A DNA stretch of 64,000 nucleotides from Perognathus longimembris pacificus (GCF_023159225.1 NC_063170.1:22605235-22669234); one strand, 5' to 3'. Positions 21,240-32,136 are shown, counted from the stretch's first letter. The notes: generated from the letters alone by a model not told the origin. Numbers and translations are program-made.

Positions 21240-21615
21240 TAAAACAAGCTTTTTCACTTGGTGCAGAGTTAGAGCAAAACAAATGCCAGGGGAAATGTTC
21301 CTGCTGTATAAAATAGGTGCACACAAAACGATTGGATAAAATACTTTAAGATGTTGGGTTTTTTCCCCCAACACATGGGTGAACTGTCAGGAAAAACAAG
21401 TGGAATTCTTGGAGCAAGGGAAACGATAAGGGTGTGTGAAAGAACAGAGTAAGAAACAATGAACTAGAGGCATTGGCTTAGGGAGCAGCTGCTAACACCT
21501 GGTGGGCTGGAGGTCTTGCTTTAAAGGGTCTCTGATGTTTCACTGGAGAAGACAAGCTCAAGACAGAAGCAAGGTGGCTATTTAAAGCATAACACCTTGT
21601 AAAACCCCTCCATGA
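21240..21615. other. Unique sequence, nothing recognised
   Basis: No repeat or coding signature seen. Confidence 0.35.
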
Positions 21616-21627
21616 ATGAATTATGAT

Positions 21628-21869
21628 TTTGTGTGTGTGTGCCAATACTGGAGCTTGAACTGTCAGGATGCTCTTTGCACTCTCATTTGGATTTTTTGTT
21701 CAAGAATGGTGTTCTGTCACTTGAGCCACCACTCAACTTCTGGTCTTTTGCTATCTTAATTGGAGAAAAGAGTCTCATGGACTTTTCTGCCCCGGCTGGC
21801 TTTGAACTGTGACCCTCAGGTCTCAGCCCCCTGAGTGGCTAGGATTACAGGTATGAGCCACCAGTGCCC
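21628..21869 (-). mobile_element. Composite SINE with near-perfect target-site duplication
   Basis: Tail is a short (TG)n at 21632-21641. Flanks 'aatgaattatga' (21616-21627) and 'aatgaattagga' (21870-21881) differ at one position. Confidence 0.88.
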
Positions 21870-21884
21870 AATGAATTAGGAGTT

Positions 21885-22310
21885 TTTCATACCATATCTC
21901 AAAAAAAAAGCTGTTCCTTGAAAACAGAAACAACAAAAGGCCAACACCCCACCGAGAAGAGCTCATGGGATTGTTGCCCTCTGTGTGTGGTTCTACTCAC
22001 AGGTGGGCTTGGATTTGGATTTAGACTCCACTAACACATAAGGCACAAAAGCCACAAGCCAATTATCTAGGGGACAGTCATCTCAGGGTGAGAACAACTC
22101 AGAAGAAGCAGGTGCAGATTTTTCTCTCAGGAGATGCCCAGTAAACTAGACCTCAACCAGTCCCTACAACCCAATAGGCCAGAGGATGTGACTTCTTAAG
22201 CCAAAAATCACAAGGAATAAGTAACCATGAGAGAAAGCCCACAAAGTCTTCATAAATTTGAATGAACCAAATCAGAACCCCAAACTATGCATGTCTAGGA
22301 TATTTTAAAC
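21885..22310. other. Unique sequence, nothing recognised
   Basis: No element named here; an A run at 21901-21909 is isolated. Confidence 0.35.
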
Positions 22311-22315
22311 ACTAA

Positions 22316-22402
22316 ATGAAAATTTCAGAAGTAGCTCCTACACACATCATTGACAAATCTCAAAAACATATTATTGAGTAAATGAAGTCAGATACAAAAG
22401 AA
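22316..22402 (+). mobile_element. L1M 3'-end fragment
   Basis: 'gacaaatctcaaaaacatat' + 'tattgagtaaatgaagtcag' + 'atacaaaag' matches the late 3' region of old L1 elements. It is cut off by the Tigger-like element at 22,403. Confidence 0.6.
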
Positions 22403-22690
22403 GGTATTTGGCCATCCCTTGGGATCTGTGGGACACAGGTTCCAGGACCACTCCCTCCACCCATACCAAAACCCAAGGATGCCCAAGTCCTTTCTATAGT
22501 ATGGCATCGCAATGGCAAATAACCTGTAACTTCCTTCATACTTTAAATCATCTCTTGGTTACTTATATAGCATCTTATGCAATGGAAATACCATGAGATG
22601 GTTTCTATACTATCATGTTTAGGGGAAACAACCAGAAAAAAACTATTACATTCCTGTTCAATTAACATTAGCAACAAAAGCAATGTCCTT
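22403..22690 (+). mobile_element. Tigger-type DNA transposon fossil
   Basis: 'ggttccaggaccactccctc', 'aaacccaaggatgcccaagt', 'actttaaatcatctcttggt' and 'atcatgtttaggggaaaca' follow the family in order (gattggttccaggacc ... gatgctcaagtccc). Same family as 2690 and 48,835. Confidence 0.8.
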
Positions 22691-22699
22691 TTGGACGAG

Positions 22700-23085
22700 A
22701 TCAGGAGGAGTAATGAGGGTCAAATTTATCTCAAATTATTCCTAGAAGAATCAAACCGAGGATTCACCTTTTAAAGCATCATTCAGCTCTCTGATGGTAG
22801 AAAATATTACCTGGAAAATGCCAGCCAAGGGCAGACAAAGAAGTGCCAAGGATGAAAACGGGTTCCACAGACTTGGTCCTAGGCTACTCCCATTCTTGGG
22901 GACCAAAAGCCCTTAAAGCCACCCCCACAAATGCCATGTGATAAAGACTAATAGAATCGCTTTCCTTGCAACTACGTTGTGTACCAGCGACACACAGTGG
23001 GAACTCACAGAGCCTTTATGACAATAGCAAGAACCAGGATAACTTGCCCTGAGACGTTAACACTTACATCCAGTGGGCCACTGTT
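22700..23085. other. Unique sequence, nothing recognised
   Basis: No element or coding signal recognised. Confidence 0.35.
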
Positions 23086-23089
23086 CAAA

Positions 23090-23275
23090 TCCTAGTCTTC
23101 TGCTCATCCTGCCATCTCTCTTCTAGGGCTTCACCCAGAACTTCAAAGTTCTTCATGTAAATCTTGAAGTAAATAGCTCTCTTCTTTCAAATGTCAGCTC
23201 ATGTTGTATCCTCAGAGTCCCTAGCTCACAACTGCCTGATGTAGCCACTCCATAAACCTTTGTTGAATGAACAAA
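23090..23275 (+). mobile_element. L2 3'-end fragment
   Basis: 'tcctcagagtccctagctca' and terminal 'cataaacctttgttgaatga' + 'acaaac' correspond to the L2 3' terminus (aataaatgtttgttgaatgaatg). Confidence 0.72.
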
Positions 23276-23289
23276 CTTAAGTCAAATGA

Positions 23290-25150
23290 TCCTCTACAGT
23301 TACTTCAAATTATAAAAATAACTGTAACATCACTTCACAAGCCCTCCAGACTAGGTGCTCTCTCTACCCTTCCCTACCCTCACTGACACATTGACTAGAC
23401 AAAAAGCACTCAAAGAATTTAGGAAACCTTGCCGAGCAGGTCCACATGTCTCACTTGCCTCCTGGCTTTTCTCATTCTAAGTCACTCTGAAATTAGAATA
23501 AATCCTAGACCACTCCAAATTAGAATACACCCATTCATGGCTAAGAGCAAACTCTTTTCTCCATGTAGTCATTTATCGCAAATCTACGTGGCATGAGGTA
23601 CTAGTGCTCTGCAGGTGAGGACGACACAGCCTTGCCTTCCCAATGAGGTCAGATGTGAAACAAGCTTTCATGTCTATAAGCTGCAACTTAGGTTATAAAT
23701 ACAGGCGGCCCACAGGACGGGGGGCCTGAGCAAATCTCACCTGGTGACCCCCATCCAGAGAGCTTCTTCCTGCTTCCTACTTGTGTGTTCTGGCTCTAGA
23801 CTTTCATTGCATCTCTGGGGGCCAAAGTAGGGACTGGAAAGATGCAAGAGGAAGGTGGTGGTCGTGCATTTCAATAAAGAGAGGGTGAGAGCAGTTGGGA
23901 AAGGCTGGCCACACATCTGTCATGAAGTCCAAGCAGAATCTCAGTGTCTGTGTGAGGTGGAATTATCTCATTCTTTTAGCCCAGGAGCCTCTGTGATCCA
24001 CCAGTCAAGTATGTGATTGGATTTCGGCTCGACAAAACTTTAAATTACTCACCTATTGTGCCCGAGTTAAGCCCAGCTTCACAGTGGTGAAGAATCCCTT
24101 ACTTACTTACGGTAGTGTTCGATCCAGCACTGGGTGTCAGCCACTGGTTGATGAATGAATAATAGGATTAGAGAGTCTCATCTCGGGCCACACTGCAATT
24201 GGCACACTGATGAGGGACAATGGCTGGGTGACAGATAGGGGGTGCATGGCAGAGACAGGCCTGGCCCTCCCCATGTGCCACTGACACAGATGCAGTGACC
24301 CCGAGGACATGGCCAAGTCCCAAGACAAGACCTGCTAGCATTTGCTAGGGGTCTGTCAAGGTCAGTGCGGTGCAGGGCCCCCACACAGAAGCTATCCAGC
24401 TCCTTAAATGCTCCCTGGCCTGCAGAAGAAGATATTGTCTAACATTTTCCTGTTTAGCATCTAGTCCCAGGTTCTGGAGAGGGAACGCACCATGGGCAAC
24501 CAAGCCATTCTCACTCGGAGAGGAGGGTCTGGCAAGTGTGGAGGCCACCACCAGCTCCCAGACAGATCATGTGACCAAGCCAGCCAATCAGAGCCGTTGG
24601 CATTCACCAGGAACTTGGTGTACTTTCCATGTGGCTGGGGGAGTGTCAGCAGGTGGTCTGTTGGAAGGGTCTGTGGGAACAGGGAAAGGAAAGCAAGGTA
24701 GGCTGGGGGATGTGGAAGGGTCAGAGGGATATTCCTTCTGTCCACTAGTGCCTACCTTTAAGATGGAAACCAGTCCATCCATCTCTTGGGTTTTTTAGTA
24801 AATAAAAAACAACAAATTCCCTTCTTGGTGCAAAATAGCTTGATGTATATTTTCTAACATGAAGAACTCATTTGGCAGCCAGGTATACCAAGGCAAGGCC
24901 AAGGTTGCAGGACCAAATCCATGACAGAGCAGAGACTCAAGGACCTTTCTATTCCAGACCTGGTGTGCTCCTGCATATGCTGTTCCTCTGAGCACTGCAG
25001 AGACATGGGTCCATGTGGAAGGAAAATTCCAATGCTTTACAAGACTTCTGTCTGGCTACAGATCACATTCTTTCCCTCTCTGAGGCCAAGGAAGGCAGAG
25101 ATCTGAAACAATGAAAAGAACAAGAGTTTGGATAGAAATGAACCTGAGAT
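23290..25150. other. Unique sequence, nothing recognised
   Basis: Longest unannotated stretch of the first half. A 142-aa plus frame (24370-24798) overlaps minus frames of 94 and 68 aa; there is no domain-like content. 'gatgaatgaataatagga' near 24150 could be a MIR/L2 scrap. Confidence 0.4.
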
Positions 25151-25165
25151 CAAATTCTGACACAT

Positions 25166-25322
25166 GCTGAGCATAATGGTGTATTCCTATACTCGCAGCT
25201 ATGCAGGAGGCATAAGTGAAAGGCAAAACAAACAAACAAACTTGGAATATGACACAAGCAGTAGAGTACCTGCCTAACAAGCACCAGGCCTTGGCTTCAA
25301 ATACCAGTGGTGCTCTCAAAAA
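25166..25322 (+). mobile_element. B1-like/ID-like SINE, old
   Basis: 'gcataatggtgtattcctat', linker with (AAAC)n at 25226-25239, then ID half 'gcagtagagtacctgcctaa' and 'ttggcttcaaataccagtgg'. Confidence 0.7.
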
Positions 25323-25479
25323 TTTTAACTCACCCACTTAATTATTCCAGTTGTGTAACTGTGGGCATGTGCCTTTTCCTTCCTGAATATCAGTCTCTCA
25401 GCTAGTGTAGAAATGAGGATACTTCTCTCTGAAGACAATAATGAAGCCTGGTCAGGAGTTTCATGTGAGTCAACATGAC

Positions 25480-25830
25480 TTTTATCTGTCAGGAACAAGA
25501 AACCCCATTTACCACAACTTAAATAACAAAGGCTGTATTTTTCTAAAAAAAAAAAAAAACTTTCCAGAGGGCCGGTTCCAGGTTTTGCTCAGTGGCCATG
25601 GACTGGCATTCACTCCCTTTATGGTTACAGAGTGCATCTATGACCCCAAATACAGAACTTAAAGGACTTTAATTTCATTTTGTAAAGGATCTCTCTCCTT
25701 TACTAAGAGAAGCACCCAGCACATTTCCCCTTGCATCTCATTGGCCAGAATTGGATCACATGACCCTCTCTAGCTGCAAGGAATCCTAGGAAGGCCAGCC
25801 AATCATGCTTTATACTGTCTCTCTAAAGAA
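25480..25830. mobile_element. Ancient interspersed repeat, class not assigned
   Basis: 'ctcattggccagaattggat' + 'cacatgaccctctctagctg' + 'caagga' is a string I recognise from old mammalian repeats but cannot name safely. A 14-nt A run at 25546-25559 lies inside. Confidence 0.45.
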
Positions 25831-25864
25831 GAATATTTTGGAAGGAGATGACCTCCAGAGAGAC

Positions 25865-25960
25865 AGCAGTAGCCAAATAATATAAAACACTTGGAACATA
25901 ATTTGGCACAGATAAAGTACTCCATAACCAGAAGCATTATTATGATTAGACTAAGTGTTC
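25865..25960 (+). mobile_element. MIR 3' fragment
   Basis: 'aaaacacttggaacataatt' + 'tggcacagataaagtactcc' + 'ataaccagaagcattattat' parallels 'gcacagtgcctggcacatagtaagc...attattat'. Confidence 0.65.
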
Positions 25961-25964
25961 TGCC

Positions 25965-26735
25965 AATCATACAGAAGGTGGCCTTTCCAACACATTCCCC
26001 ACAACCTCACCCCTCAGGGAGCACTTCAAGGAGAGGCAGAGCCCTGGGGTTTCCAGCCTAGCATTTCCCCCACCCCTCATAGTCTTGGAAGAGCCGAATA
26101 GCGCACTCTAGAGGATATTCTACAGCTCAATGGCTGATGGCTCTCCTTTGCCAAAGACATCAACAGTCATGGCAGTATCTGCAAAGATAGATCTAAACAC
26201 ACAATCAAGAAGATGTCTGAAACCTAATCTTCCTCAGCAGCACTTGGGAAGTCAAGAATAGCAGGATAGCTAGGTGTGTGCTACACAGTCTTTGTGAACT
26301 GTGGTCTTCAAGAGTTGTTTGACCCACCGTCTAGCCTGCTGTTCTATAGGACACACTCTACCCTTCCTACCTGCTTCTCACTAGCCTCTTTGGTCTTTGG
26401 AGACAGGAGAGAGGGTCATCATGGCTTCCCAGATTGATACAAAGACCAAGAACACAGCCCCAAGGTGACTACAGCTTTCCTGGAGCCTACAAGATGGTGG
26501 CCCATTTCCTTGTCTGTCTGTGTATACCATGTCCCCAGGAACCGGGACCCCCATTTGTTAATGTAACCAATCACCTCCATGTAGTTTCAAGTGCCTATCA
26601 TGTCAGCAGGGTGTGAAGTGCTGAGTCATATTCCTGATCCACTTGAGGATGTGATCTAGAACTCTCTCAGCATCCCACTTCCTCTCCTTCAGTCCTCTCA
26701 TGGCACCATCCATTTGTCCTGCCCTCTGCTGCACC
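25965..26735. other. Unique sequence, nothing recognised
   Basis: No repeat named; 'tggagcctacaagatggtgg' region has no coding support. Confidence 0.35.
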
Positions 26736-26739
26736 ACAA

Positions 26740-27315
26740 TAAAAACACAGAGCATAGCAAGTGTTGGCCAGGTTGTTACACTGCTCATGAAGATGTTAAA
26801 TGGCACCACTGCTTTGAAATGTTTGGAAGTTTCTAGAAAGGGTAAACATAGAGTCATTGTATGACCTAGAAATTCTGCTTCCAAGGATATACTTGAGAGA
26901 AGGAAAATCATAGTCACAAAGTCAAATAGCAACACTGTCCATTATAGCCCAAAGATAGGAGCCAATGTCTGTCCAGTAGCCAATTCTGATGAGTGGAGAA
27001 AGAAAATGGCTCTGATTTTCCCTGGATTTAAGTCACCTACAGAAAGCAGTGAAGTGCAGGTGAGCTCTACAAGGAGATAGGCTGGGAAAACATTATGGCA
27101 AATATAAGAAGACCACATATTGCAAGATTCCACTTGTTTGAAATGTCCAACAAGGTGCATCTCCAGAGACAAGAAGGAGATTACTGAGGTAACAAGAGAC
27201 AGAGGGGCTGGTGTTGGACAGGGATTTCTTTTGGTGATGGAATTAGACACTTTTATGGTGGTAGCAAGATCATATAAATCTACTCAAAGCCGTGGACACT
27301 TACTTGAAAGAAGTA
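26740..27315 (+). mobile_element. L1M 3'-end fossil
   Basis: Order of landmarks matches old L1 3' ends: 'tcattgtatgacctagaaat' + 'tctgcttccaaggatatact', 'actgtccattatagcccaaa', 'tatgcaagattcca'-like 27120-27135, then 'tggtgatggaatt'. Non-autonomous relic, no ORF2 reading frame. Confidence 0.75.
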
Positions 27316-27319
27316 GAAC

Positions 27320-27960
27320 AGTGTGTCTTTGAACCCCCGAAGCCCTGACTGCCATGAGGTAGTGCACGTTTAACCGGGCAAGCAACAGTTGACCATGGCT
27401 TCTTGCTGACCTGCTGGTGCCAGCCCTGACTATAAACTCCTGGGGAAGCCTCGTACCACCAGCCCCCAGCATCCATCCCTGACAGCCAGCCAGGCCGCTG
27501 GCAGCCCACACCTCTGTCTGTACTTTCCTCTGCTCTGAGTTCACTGCTTGACAACAGAGCCAGGCTGGACACTGGGCATGTCCTTGAGAAGGACAGGGAG
27601 TGGAGGCTTCAGCAGCGTCCTGTCACTGGCCACCTTCATCTGATGCTGTGATCCCAAGAGGGAACGCAGAAGAGTGGAGAACAGCCGGCAGAGGTGACTG
27701 GGCGTGACCCTTGCTCCCATCCCAGCCACCACACCTGTGTGGAACACTGTCATGGGGTTTACCATCCGGTCCTTCTCCTTGGCCTTTGAAAAATAATTCT
27801 ACAGAACCACACTGTAGTGAAGGCAACCAGGTGGGATTTTCTTCCATGCAGAAAACTAGAATAGACGTGCCAGGGAGCCCTCAGTACGATCACTTTTCTA
27901 GGAAGCCCCTTAATAGAACCCATTCTCTCTTCAGCCCTCAGGCTTGTGAGAGGAATTCTC
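27320..27960. other. Unique sequence, nothing recognised
   Basis: Several overlapping 74-90 aa minus frames; no domain content. Confidence 0.35.
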
Positions 27961-27965
27961 TGTGA

Positions 27966-28108
27966 AAACCTGATCCCAGCTGCTCAGGAGGCATAGAGGG
28001 AAGATCAGGGCCCACATTAGCCCCGGGAAAAGCACGAGACACTATCTGGGGGAAGGAGGCCGAGGGCAAGAAGTCTTGAGTTTAAATCTCAGTACTGTCT
28101 GGAGAGGC
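27966..28108 (+). mobile_element. SINE remnant (B1-like/ID-like)
   Basis: 'gatcccagctgctcaggagg' start, 'gccccgggaaaagcacgaga' middle and ID-type end 'cttgagtttaaatctcagta'. Followed closely by a GA-rich tract. Confidence 0.65.
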
Positions 28109-28154
28109 AAAAGAGGAACAACAGAGATTCACAGAGCATCCCTTTTGGATTCTA

Positions 28155-28390
28155 GATGGAGAGGAATGAGAGAGCTAGGAAGAGGAGAGGAGGAAGAAGA
28201 GGAGACAGAGGAGGAGGAAGAAGAAGAGGAAGAGAAAAAAGGAGGCGGAGGTAGAAATGAGAGGGAGGAAGGAAAGGGAGAAAAAAAGGAGGTAAGAAGG
28301 GAGGAAGGGAGGGAGGGAGGAAAGAGAGGAAGAGAGAAAGGGAGGGAAAGGAGGGAAATAGAGGAGAAGGGAAGTGGAAAAAAAGAAAAA
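28155..28390 (+). repeat. GA-rich low-complexity tract
   Basis: Imperfect GGA/GAA and GGGA units over about 235 bp; the 136-aa Glu/Lys-rich frame across it is compositional. Confidence 0.93.
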
Positions 28391-28589
28391 ATGACAATAA
28401 TATTTCAGTATGCCACAGAAATCAAGACAGGAAGTATCAAGAAGGGAACAAAAACATGTGTCAAAAAGTGTTTTTCAATGATGTAAGAACTTCCTTTTTA
28501 TATTTTCTTGATGTTCAACTGCAAGTTGCCAGAGATAAAGCTGCCTGATACCTGGATATCCAGCTTAGTTTAGATAATTTTGAGTCACT

Positions 28590-28700
28590 CTGCATTCAGA
28601 CATTTGTCAAGCACCAACCAGCCCTGAGCCAGATGCTAGACTACAAATATGAGTCACATAACCCCTAGTCCCATGGAGCTTCCCCTCTAGCAGGACAAAC
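28590..28700 (-). mobile_element. L2/MIR-like fragment
   Basis: 'gtcaagcaccaaccagccct' + 'gagccagatgctagac' and 'ccatggagcttcccctctag' parallel the reverse L2-type string 'tgagcacctactatgtgccaggc ... catggagcttacattctag'. Confidence 0.6.
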
Positions 28701-28834
28701 AAAAAGACTTAACAACAGCAGCAACCAGCTATTCTAGGACACAAGTGGAGGACCTGGGAAGATGCTGAGGGTTTGGGGATCCACCTATCTGCTAGGAGAC
28801 CTGACTACATCCCATGCTCTGTGCTCCATTCGCT

Positions 28835-28950
28835 AATACTACATGTTCCACACTCAACATTCTGCACTCTGGATCCTAGGTTCTAGGTTCCGTGTTCCAC
28901 ACTCTGTGCTGTGTGTTCCGTGCTCTGGGTTTCCTGCTCTGTGATCTACT
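28835..28950 (+). repeat. Left arm of degenerate heptanucleotide array
   Basis: Consists of 7-mers of the form YTCYRNG, for example 'ttctagg', 'ttccgtg', 'ctctgtg', 'ctctggg'. Interrupted at about 28,955 by a LINE-like segment; continues at 29,160. Confidence 0.85.
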
Positions 28951-28954
28951 CCTT

Positions 28955-29155
28955 CCTTAAAAAAAATAATTTTATTGTTATATTAAGGTGTTGTACGGGG
29001 GGAGGTGGCTACCATTTTATAAATCAGATAATGAATACATTTTTTGGACAATGTCAACTCTTCCTTTACTTTCCCCCAATTTCCCCCTCCAATCCCAGTC
29101 CACAAGTTACTTAGGTTATTTTTCACAGAATGTATACTGAATAGGGTGATTGCAT
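28955..29155 (-). mobile_element. LINE-like 3'-end insertion splitting the heptad array
   Basis: Begins 'ttaaaaaaaataattttatt' (reverse poly-A end), then 'gttgtacggggggaggtggc', 'tcagataatgaatacatttt', 'ggacaatgtcaactcttcct' and a C-rich run. I recognise this layout as a rodent LINE 3'-UTR read backwards; a diverged relative lies at 63,480. Family not named. No clear target-site duplication. Confidence 0.5.
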
Positions 29156-29159
29156 GTGT

Positions 29160-30145
29160 TCACCCCAAACTCCACTCCTGATGTTCCATGCTTCATGCTT
29201 GGTGCTTTATGTTGAGCATTCCATTTCTGTGCTCTGTACTCTAGGTTCTAGGTTCCGTACTCCATGTTTCATTCTCTTTGCTCTCTGTACCCTAGGTTCT
29301 AGGTTCCATGTTCCACACTCCATTCTGAATGTTCCTTGCTTCATGCTCTGTACTTTGTGCTACATGTTCCATTCCCATGCTCTGTGTTCTAGGTTCCAGG
29401 CTCCATGTACTGTGTTCTAAGTTCTTTTCATGTTCTACATTCCATACCCCATGCTCTGTACTCTAGGTTCCATGCTCTGGGTTCTAGGTTCCATGTTCCT
29501 TGTGCTACTCTCCATGTTTATGTTCCATGCCCCTTTCTCTGTGTTCCATGTAGCATATGCTCCATGCTGTATGTTTTGTTATCTATTCTCTGAACTCTAC
29601 ATTCCAGGTTTTGTGTTCCATGTTCCCTGCTCTGTGCTATGTACTCTGTATTCCAGGTTCTATGCTTTCTGCTTCCTGCTTTGAGTGGGTTACATGCTCT
29701 GTGCTTTATGCTGTATGCTCCATTTTTCATTCACTGTACTCTAGGTTCTATACTCCATGCTCCTTGTTCTCTGCTCTGGGTTCCACATTATTTACTCTTT
29801 GCTTCTGCTCTATGTTTCCTGCTCTATGAGCTTCATGCTCCAGATTTTATTCTGTAAACTTCATTTCCTATGCTCTGTGCTCTAGGTTTTAAGTTCCATG
29901 CCACATCAAGCTCTGGATTCTATGTTCTAGGCTCCAAGCTCCTTATTCTGTACTCTGGGTTCCATGTTCTATACTCTTTGCTTCCTGTTCTTGGTTTTCT
30001 ACTCTATGAGCTATACTTCATGCTCCATACTTTATTCTGTAGACTCCATTTCCCATGCTCTGTGCTCTAGGTTTTAGGCTCCATGCCCCTTCGTGCTCTA
30101 AGCTTTGTTTTCTACGCTCCCCGCTTTATACTCCATGCTCTGTGG
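29160..30145 (+). repeat. Degenerate heptanucleotide tandem array with ~180-bp higher-order period
   Basis: Nearly 1 kb can be parsed into 7-bp units of consensus about YTCYRKG ('ttccatg', 'ctctgtg', 'ctctagg', 'ctccatg', 'cttcatg'). Segments repeat at about 179-185 bp: 'gctccttgttctctgctctg' at 29,759 versus 'gctccttattctgtactctg' at 29,938; 'ctctatgag' at 29,822 and 30,002; 'gctctgtgctctagg' at 29,872 and 30,057. Because 7 is not a multiple of 3, plus-strand frames stay open in all phases, producing artefactual 62-90 aa frames. Not coding. Confidence 0.92.
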
Positions 30146-30149
30146 AGGT

Positions 30150-30234
30150 GAGGAAAGGCTTTAGGGAGAAGCACAGGCCTGATATCATCAAGAGACTGGG
30201 GTGTGGTCACTTAAGCATGGGTTGAGCAGCAATT
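30150..30234. other. Unique flank of the heptad array
   Basis: Array decays after 'ctccatgctctgtgg' at about 30,145; the following purine-rich 'gaggaaaggctttaggg' is not part of it. Confidence 0.4.
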
Positions 30235-30395
30235 TAACTGGCTGGGTGATTTGGAAATGTGACAAGGTCCCCTCACCTGGATCTGCCCATCTGTACATTA
30301 GAGGAGCTAAGGACTAGTGAGAGATTGCACTGAGCGATGCAAGTAGCATTGAAAGCAGGGCCTGGTATGGAGTACACATTCCTGAATGGACCCTG
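30235..30395 (+). mobile_element. MIR, diverged
   Basis: 'ggctgggtgatttggaaatg' (compare agctgtgtgacc...), 'gcccatctgtacattagagg' and 'gggcctggtatggagtacac' are collinear with MIR. Confidence 0.6.
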
Positions 30396-30399
30396 AACC

Positions 30400-30890
30400 A
30401 AGAGACTGCTGCTGCTTCCTGTATAGACTGCATTCTCCCTGATGAGGCCTTGGGGGTGGGACAGGGATTGTGAATCAGGAACAGGGTTGTGGGGATTGTG
30501 AACTGTTTAAGGATCATTCCTCTGAGTACCCACCACCCAGTCCGGTCACAGAAACTGACGGAATGCTGCTGAGAAAGGGTCCCCAGGACTAGAGCTTATT
30601 GAAGCTTAAAAGACAACCTGACCTCCACAGGCAGGGTTGAGTTCCCTGATGCTGTTCCCAGCACAGGGCCTGGGCTAAGCATCTCACCACACCATTAGAT
30701 GTGAGTCCAAACGTGTCTCACCTAAGCTCAGCTGGTATGTGTGCCCGTGAAGTCCCACCCCGTGGGCTCTCCAGCCAGCCCCCAGAGCAGGTGGCCAGGA
30801 AGCCAAGTCATGTAGTCAAGCAAGCATGTCCCAAGAATGTGACCAGGTCAGTAAGGGGTGCCTCGGGGATGGCAGGAGGTGGGGTGTACC
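30400..30890. other. Unique sequence, nothing recognised
   Basis: No repeat or coding signature seen. Confidence 0.35.
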
Positions 30891-30895
30891 TCAGA

Positions 30896-30899
30896 CACA

Positions 30900-30946
<47 letters not shown>
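30896..30946 (+). repeat. (CA)n microsatellite
   Basis: About 24 CA units with one T interruption near the start. Confidence 0.98.
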
Positions 30947-30949
<3 letters not shown>

Positions 30950-31365
30950 CTTCTTGGCCATAATAGTGGTGGAATGAAACTATCTGGCTAGTAAATAACT
31001 TCCCTGAGGAAATTCTTCCGGGGTATTTCACCATCACCAGCTGGTATTTTTTGGCATCTGGAACAAGATAATAACCGTGTTGAAACGGCACCCACGGCCT
31101 TGTAGGAACAGGGCACGACTTGTCACCTCCTCAGGCCTCCGCAGCCTCCACCTCCACAGCCCCTTATCTCTTGCCTGAGCAAGCCTGGGGCAGCTCACTC
31201 CGGGCCAGCTGCTACAGCTGGGGTGATAGGACAAAGGGGTTCCAGGCCAGCCCTTGGGCAGATGCCAGAGCCCCCCCTCAAACAAACCAAGGAATCTAGC
31301 TCCTTCACAGCTCGGCCCCACCTCTTTCCCCAGCAGCCCCTCCCACTTTCATTCCGCCCAGGTGC
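30950..31365. other. Unique sequence, nothing recognised
   Basis: No repeat recognised; chance minus frame of 95 aa. Confidence 0.35.
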
Positions 31366-31605
31366 ATTTAGGTGCATTTCCAAGATCTGTTTAATAAATT
31401 ACCACCTCTACATGACCTAACAATAGTCACAGATAATCCCAGGCCATTAGAAGGCTTGTTTACAACTCATATAATTCTAGGTGATGCAAAGCTCAACAAG
31501 TTTGGAAAGGTGTTGGGCCTTCAGTCAGTGAATGGCGCAACTGGTGTTCACAAATTATATGTAATTGATCCAAAGAAGTTACAGACATTTGAAAAACAAT
31601 GGGTT
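31366..31605. promoter_or_regulatory. Candidate conserved non-coding block
   Basis: AT-rich and repeat-free: 'tgtttaataaattaccacct', 'cagataatccc', 'catataattctagg', 'tatatgtaattgatcc'. A 107-aa frame here (31372-31695) runs on into L1 sequence and is not a gene. Confidence 0.35.
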
Positions 31606-31609
31606 TGTC

Positions 31610-31865
31610 TCCTCCCTCCCAGCCTCTCCTTCTGGGAATTTACCCCTGAGGAAATTACAGTGAGCTGTGAGGGAAAAAAAAAGAAAAGAAATTAGTACAG
31701 AGCTGTTCATAGTGGTGTTGTTTAGAATAACAAAAACTTTAGAAATAACCTCCCTATTCAACAATAGGGAATTAGTTAAACAAACCTGGGAACCTGTCTA
31801 CAATGAGATTCTAAGCAGCCATTTAAAATAATATTATGTAGGAGACTGGATCACGCCCTGGGAAA
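31610..31865 (+). mobile_element. L1M 3'-end fossil
   Basis: 'gggaatttacccctgaggaa', 'agagctgttcatagtggtgt' + 'tgtttagaataacaaaaact', 'caacaatagggaattagtta' + 'aacaaa', 'ctaagcagccatttaaaata' are in the L1ME/MC 3'-end order. Confidence 0.85.
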
Positions 31866-31899
31866 AATGTTAATCATCTATTTGTCAGTGTTGGAGAAA

Positions 31900-32092
31900 A
31901 GGCAAGTTACTGAGCTAAGGCTACAGTTAATTCCATTCAAATAGTTTTTACAAATATCTTTGCTTGGATGGCACTTGGGAGGTAAGGTGTGTTCTGCTCC
32001 AGCTTTTATCATAAAATGGCAGGCAGCTGAAGAGATTAAATAAAATTCCTCATGTAAATCTTAGCCCTGTCCTGGACACAAAATAAATACAG

Positions 32093-32095
<3 letters not shown>
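31900..32095. promoter_or_regulatory. Candidate conserved non-coding block
   Basis: Repeat-free AT-rich stretch with 'ctacagttaattccattcaa', 'tttttacaaatatctttgct' (TCF-like tctttgct) and 'gagattaaataaaattcc'. Ends at a (TG)n. Confidence 0.32.

Positions 32096-32096
<1 letters not shown>

Positions 32097-32136
<40 letters not shown>
32097..32136 (+). repeat. (TG)n microsatellite
   Basis: About 20 TG units. Confidence 0.98.

Noticed and set aside
29154..30070. Series of Cys/Phe/Leu-rich plus frames resembling a repeat protein
   Set aside because: All three phases are open at once because the underlying unit is a stop-poor 7-mer; no start context and no selection for one frame.
29160..30145. 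CRISPR-like or structured repeat array
   Set aside because: No repeat-spacer alternation; units are contiguous degenerate 7-mers in a mammalian genome.
31372..31695. Possible processed pseudogene or exon (107 aa)
   Set aside because: I considered it because of the smooth frame, but the 3' half is L1M 3' end and no protein family is recognised.
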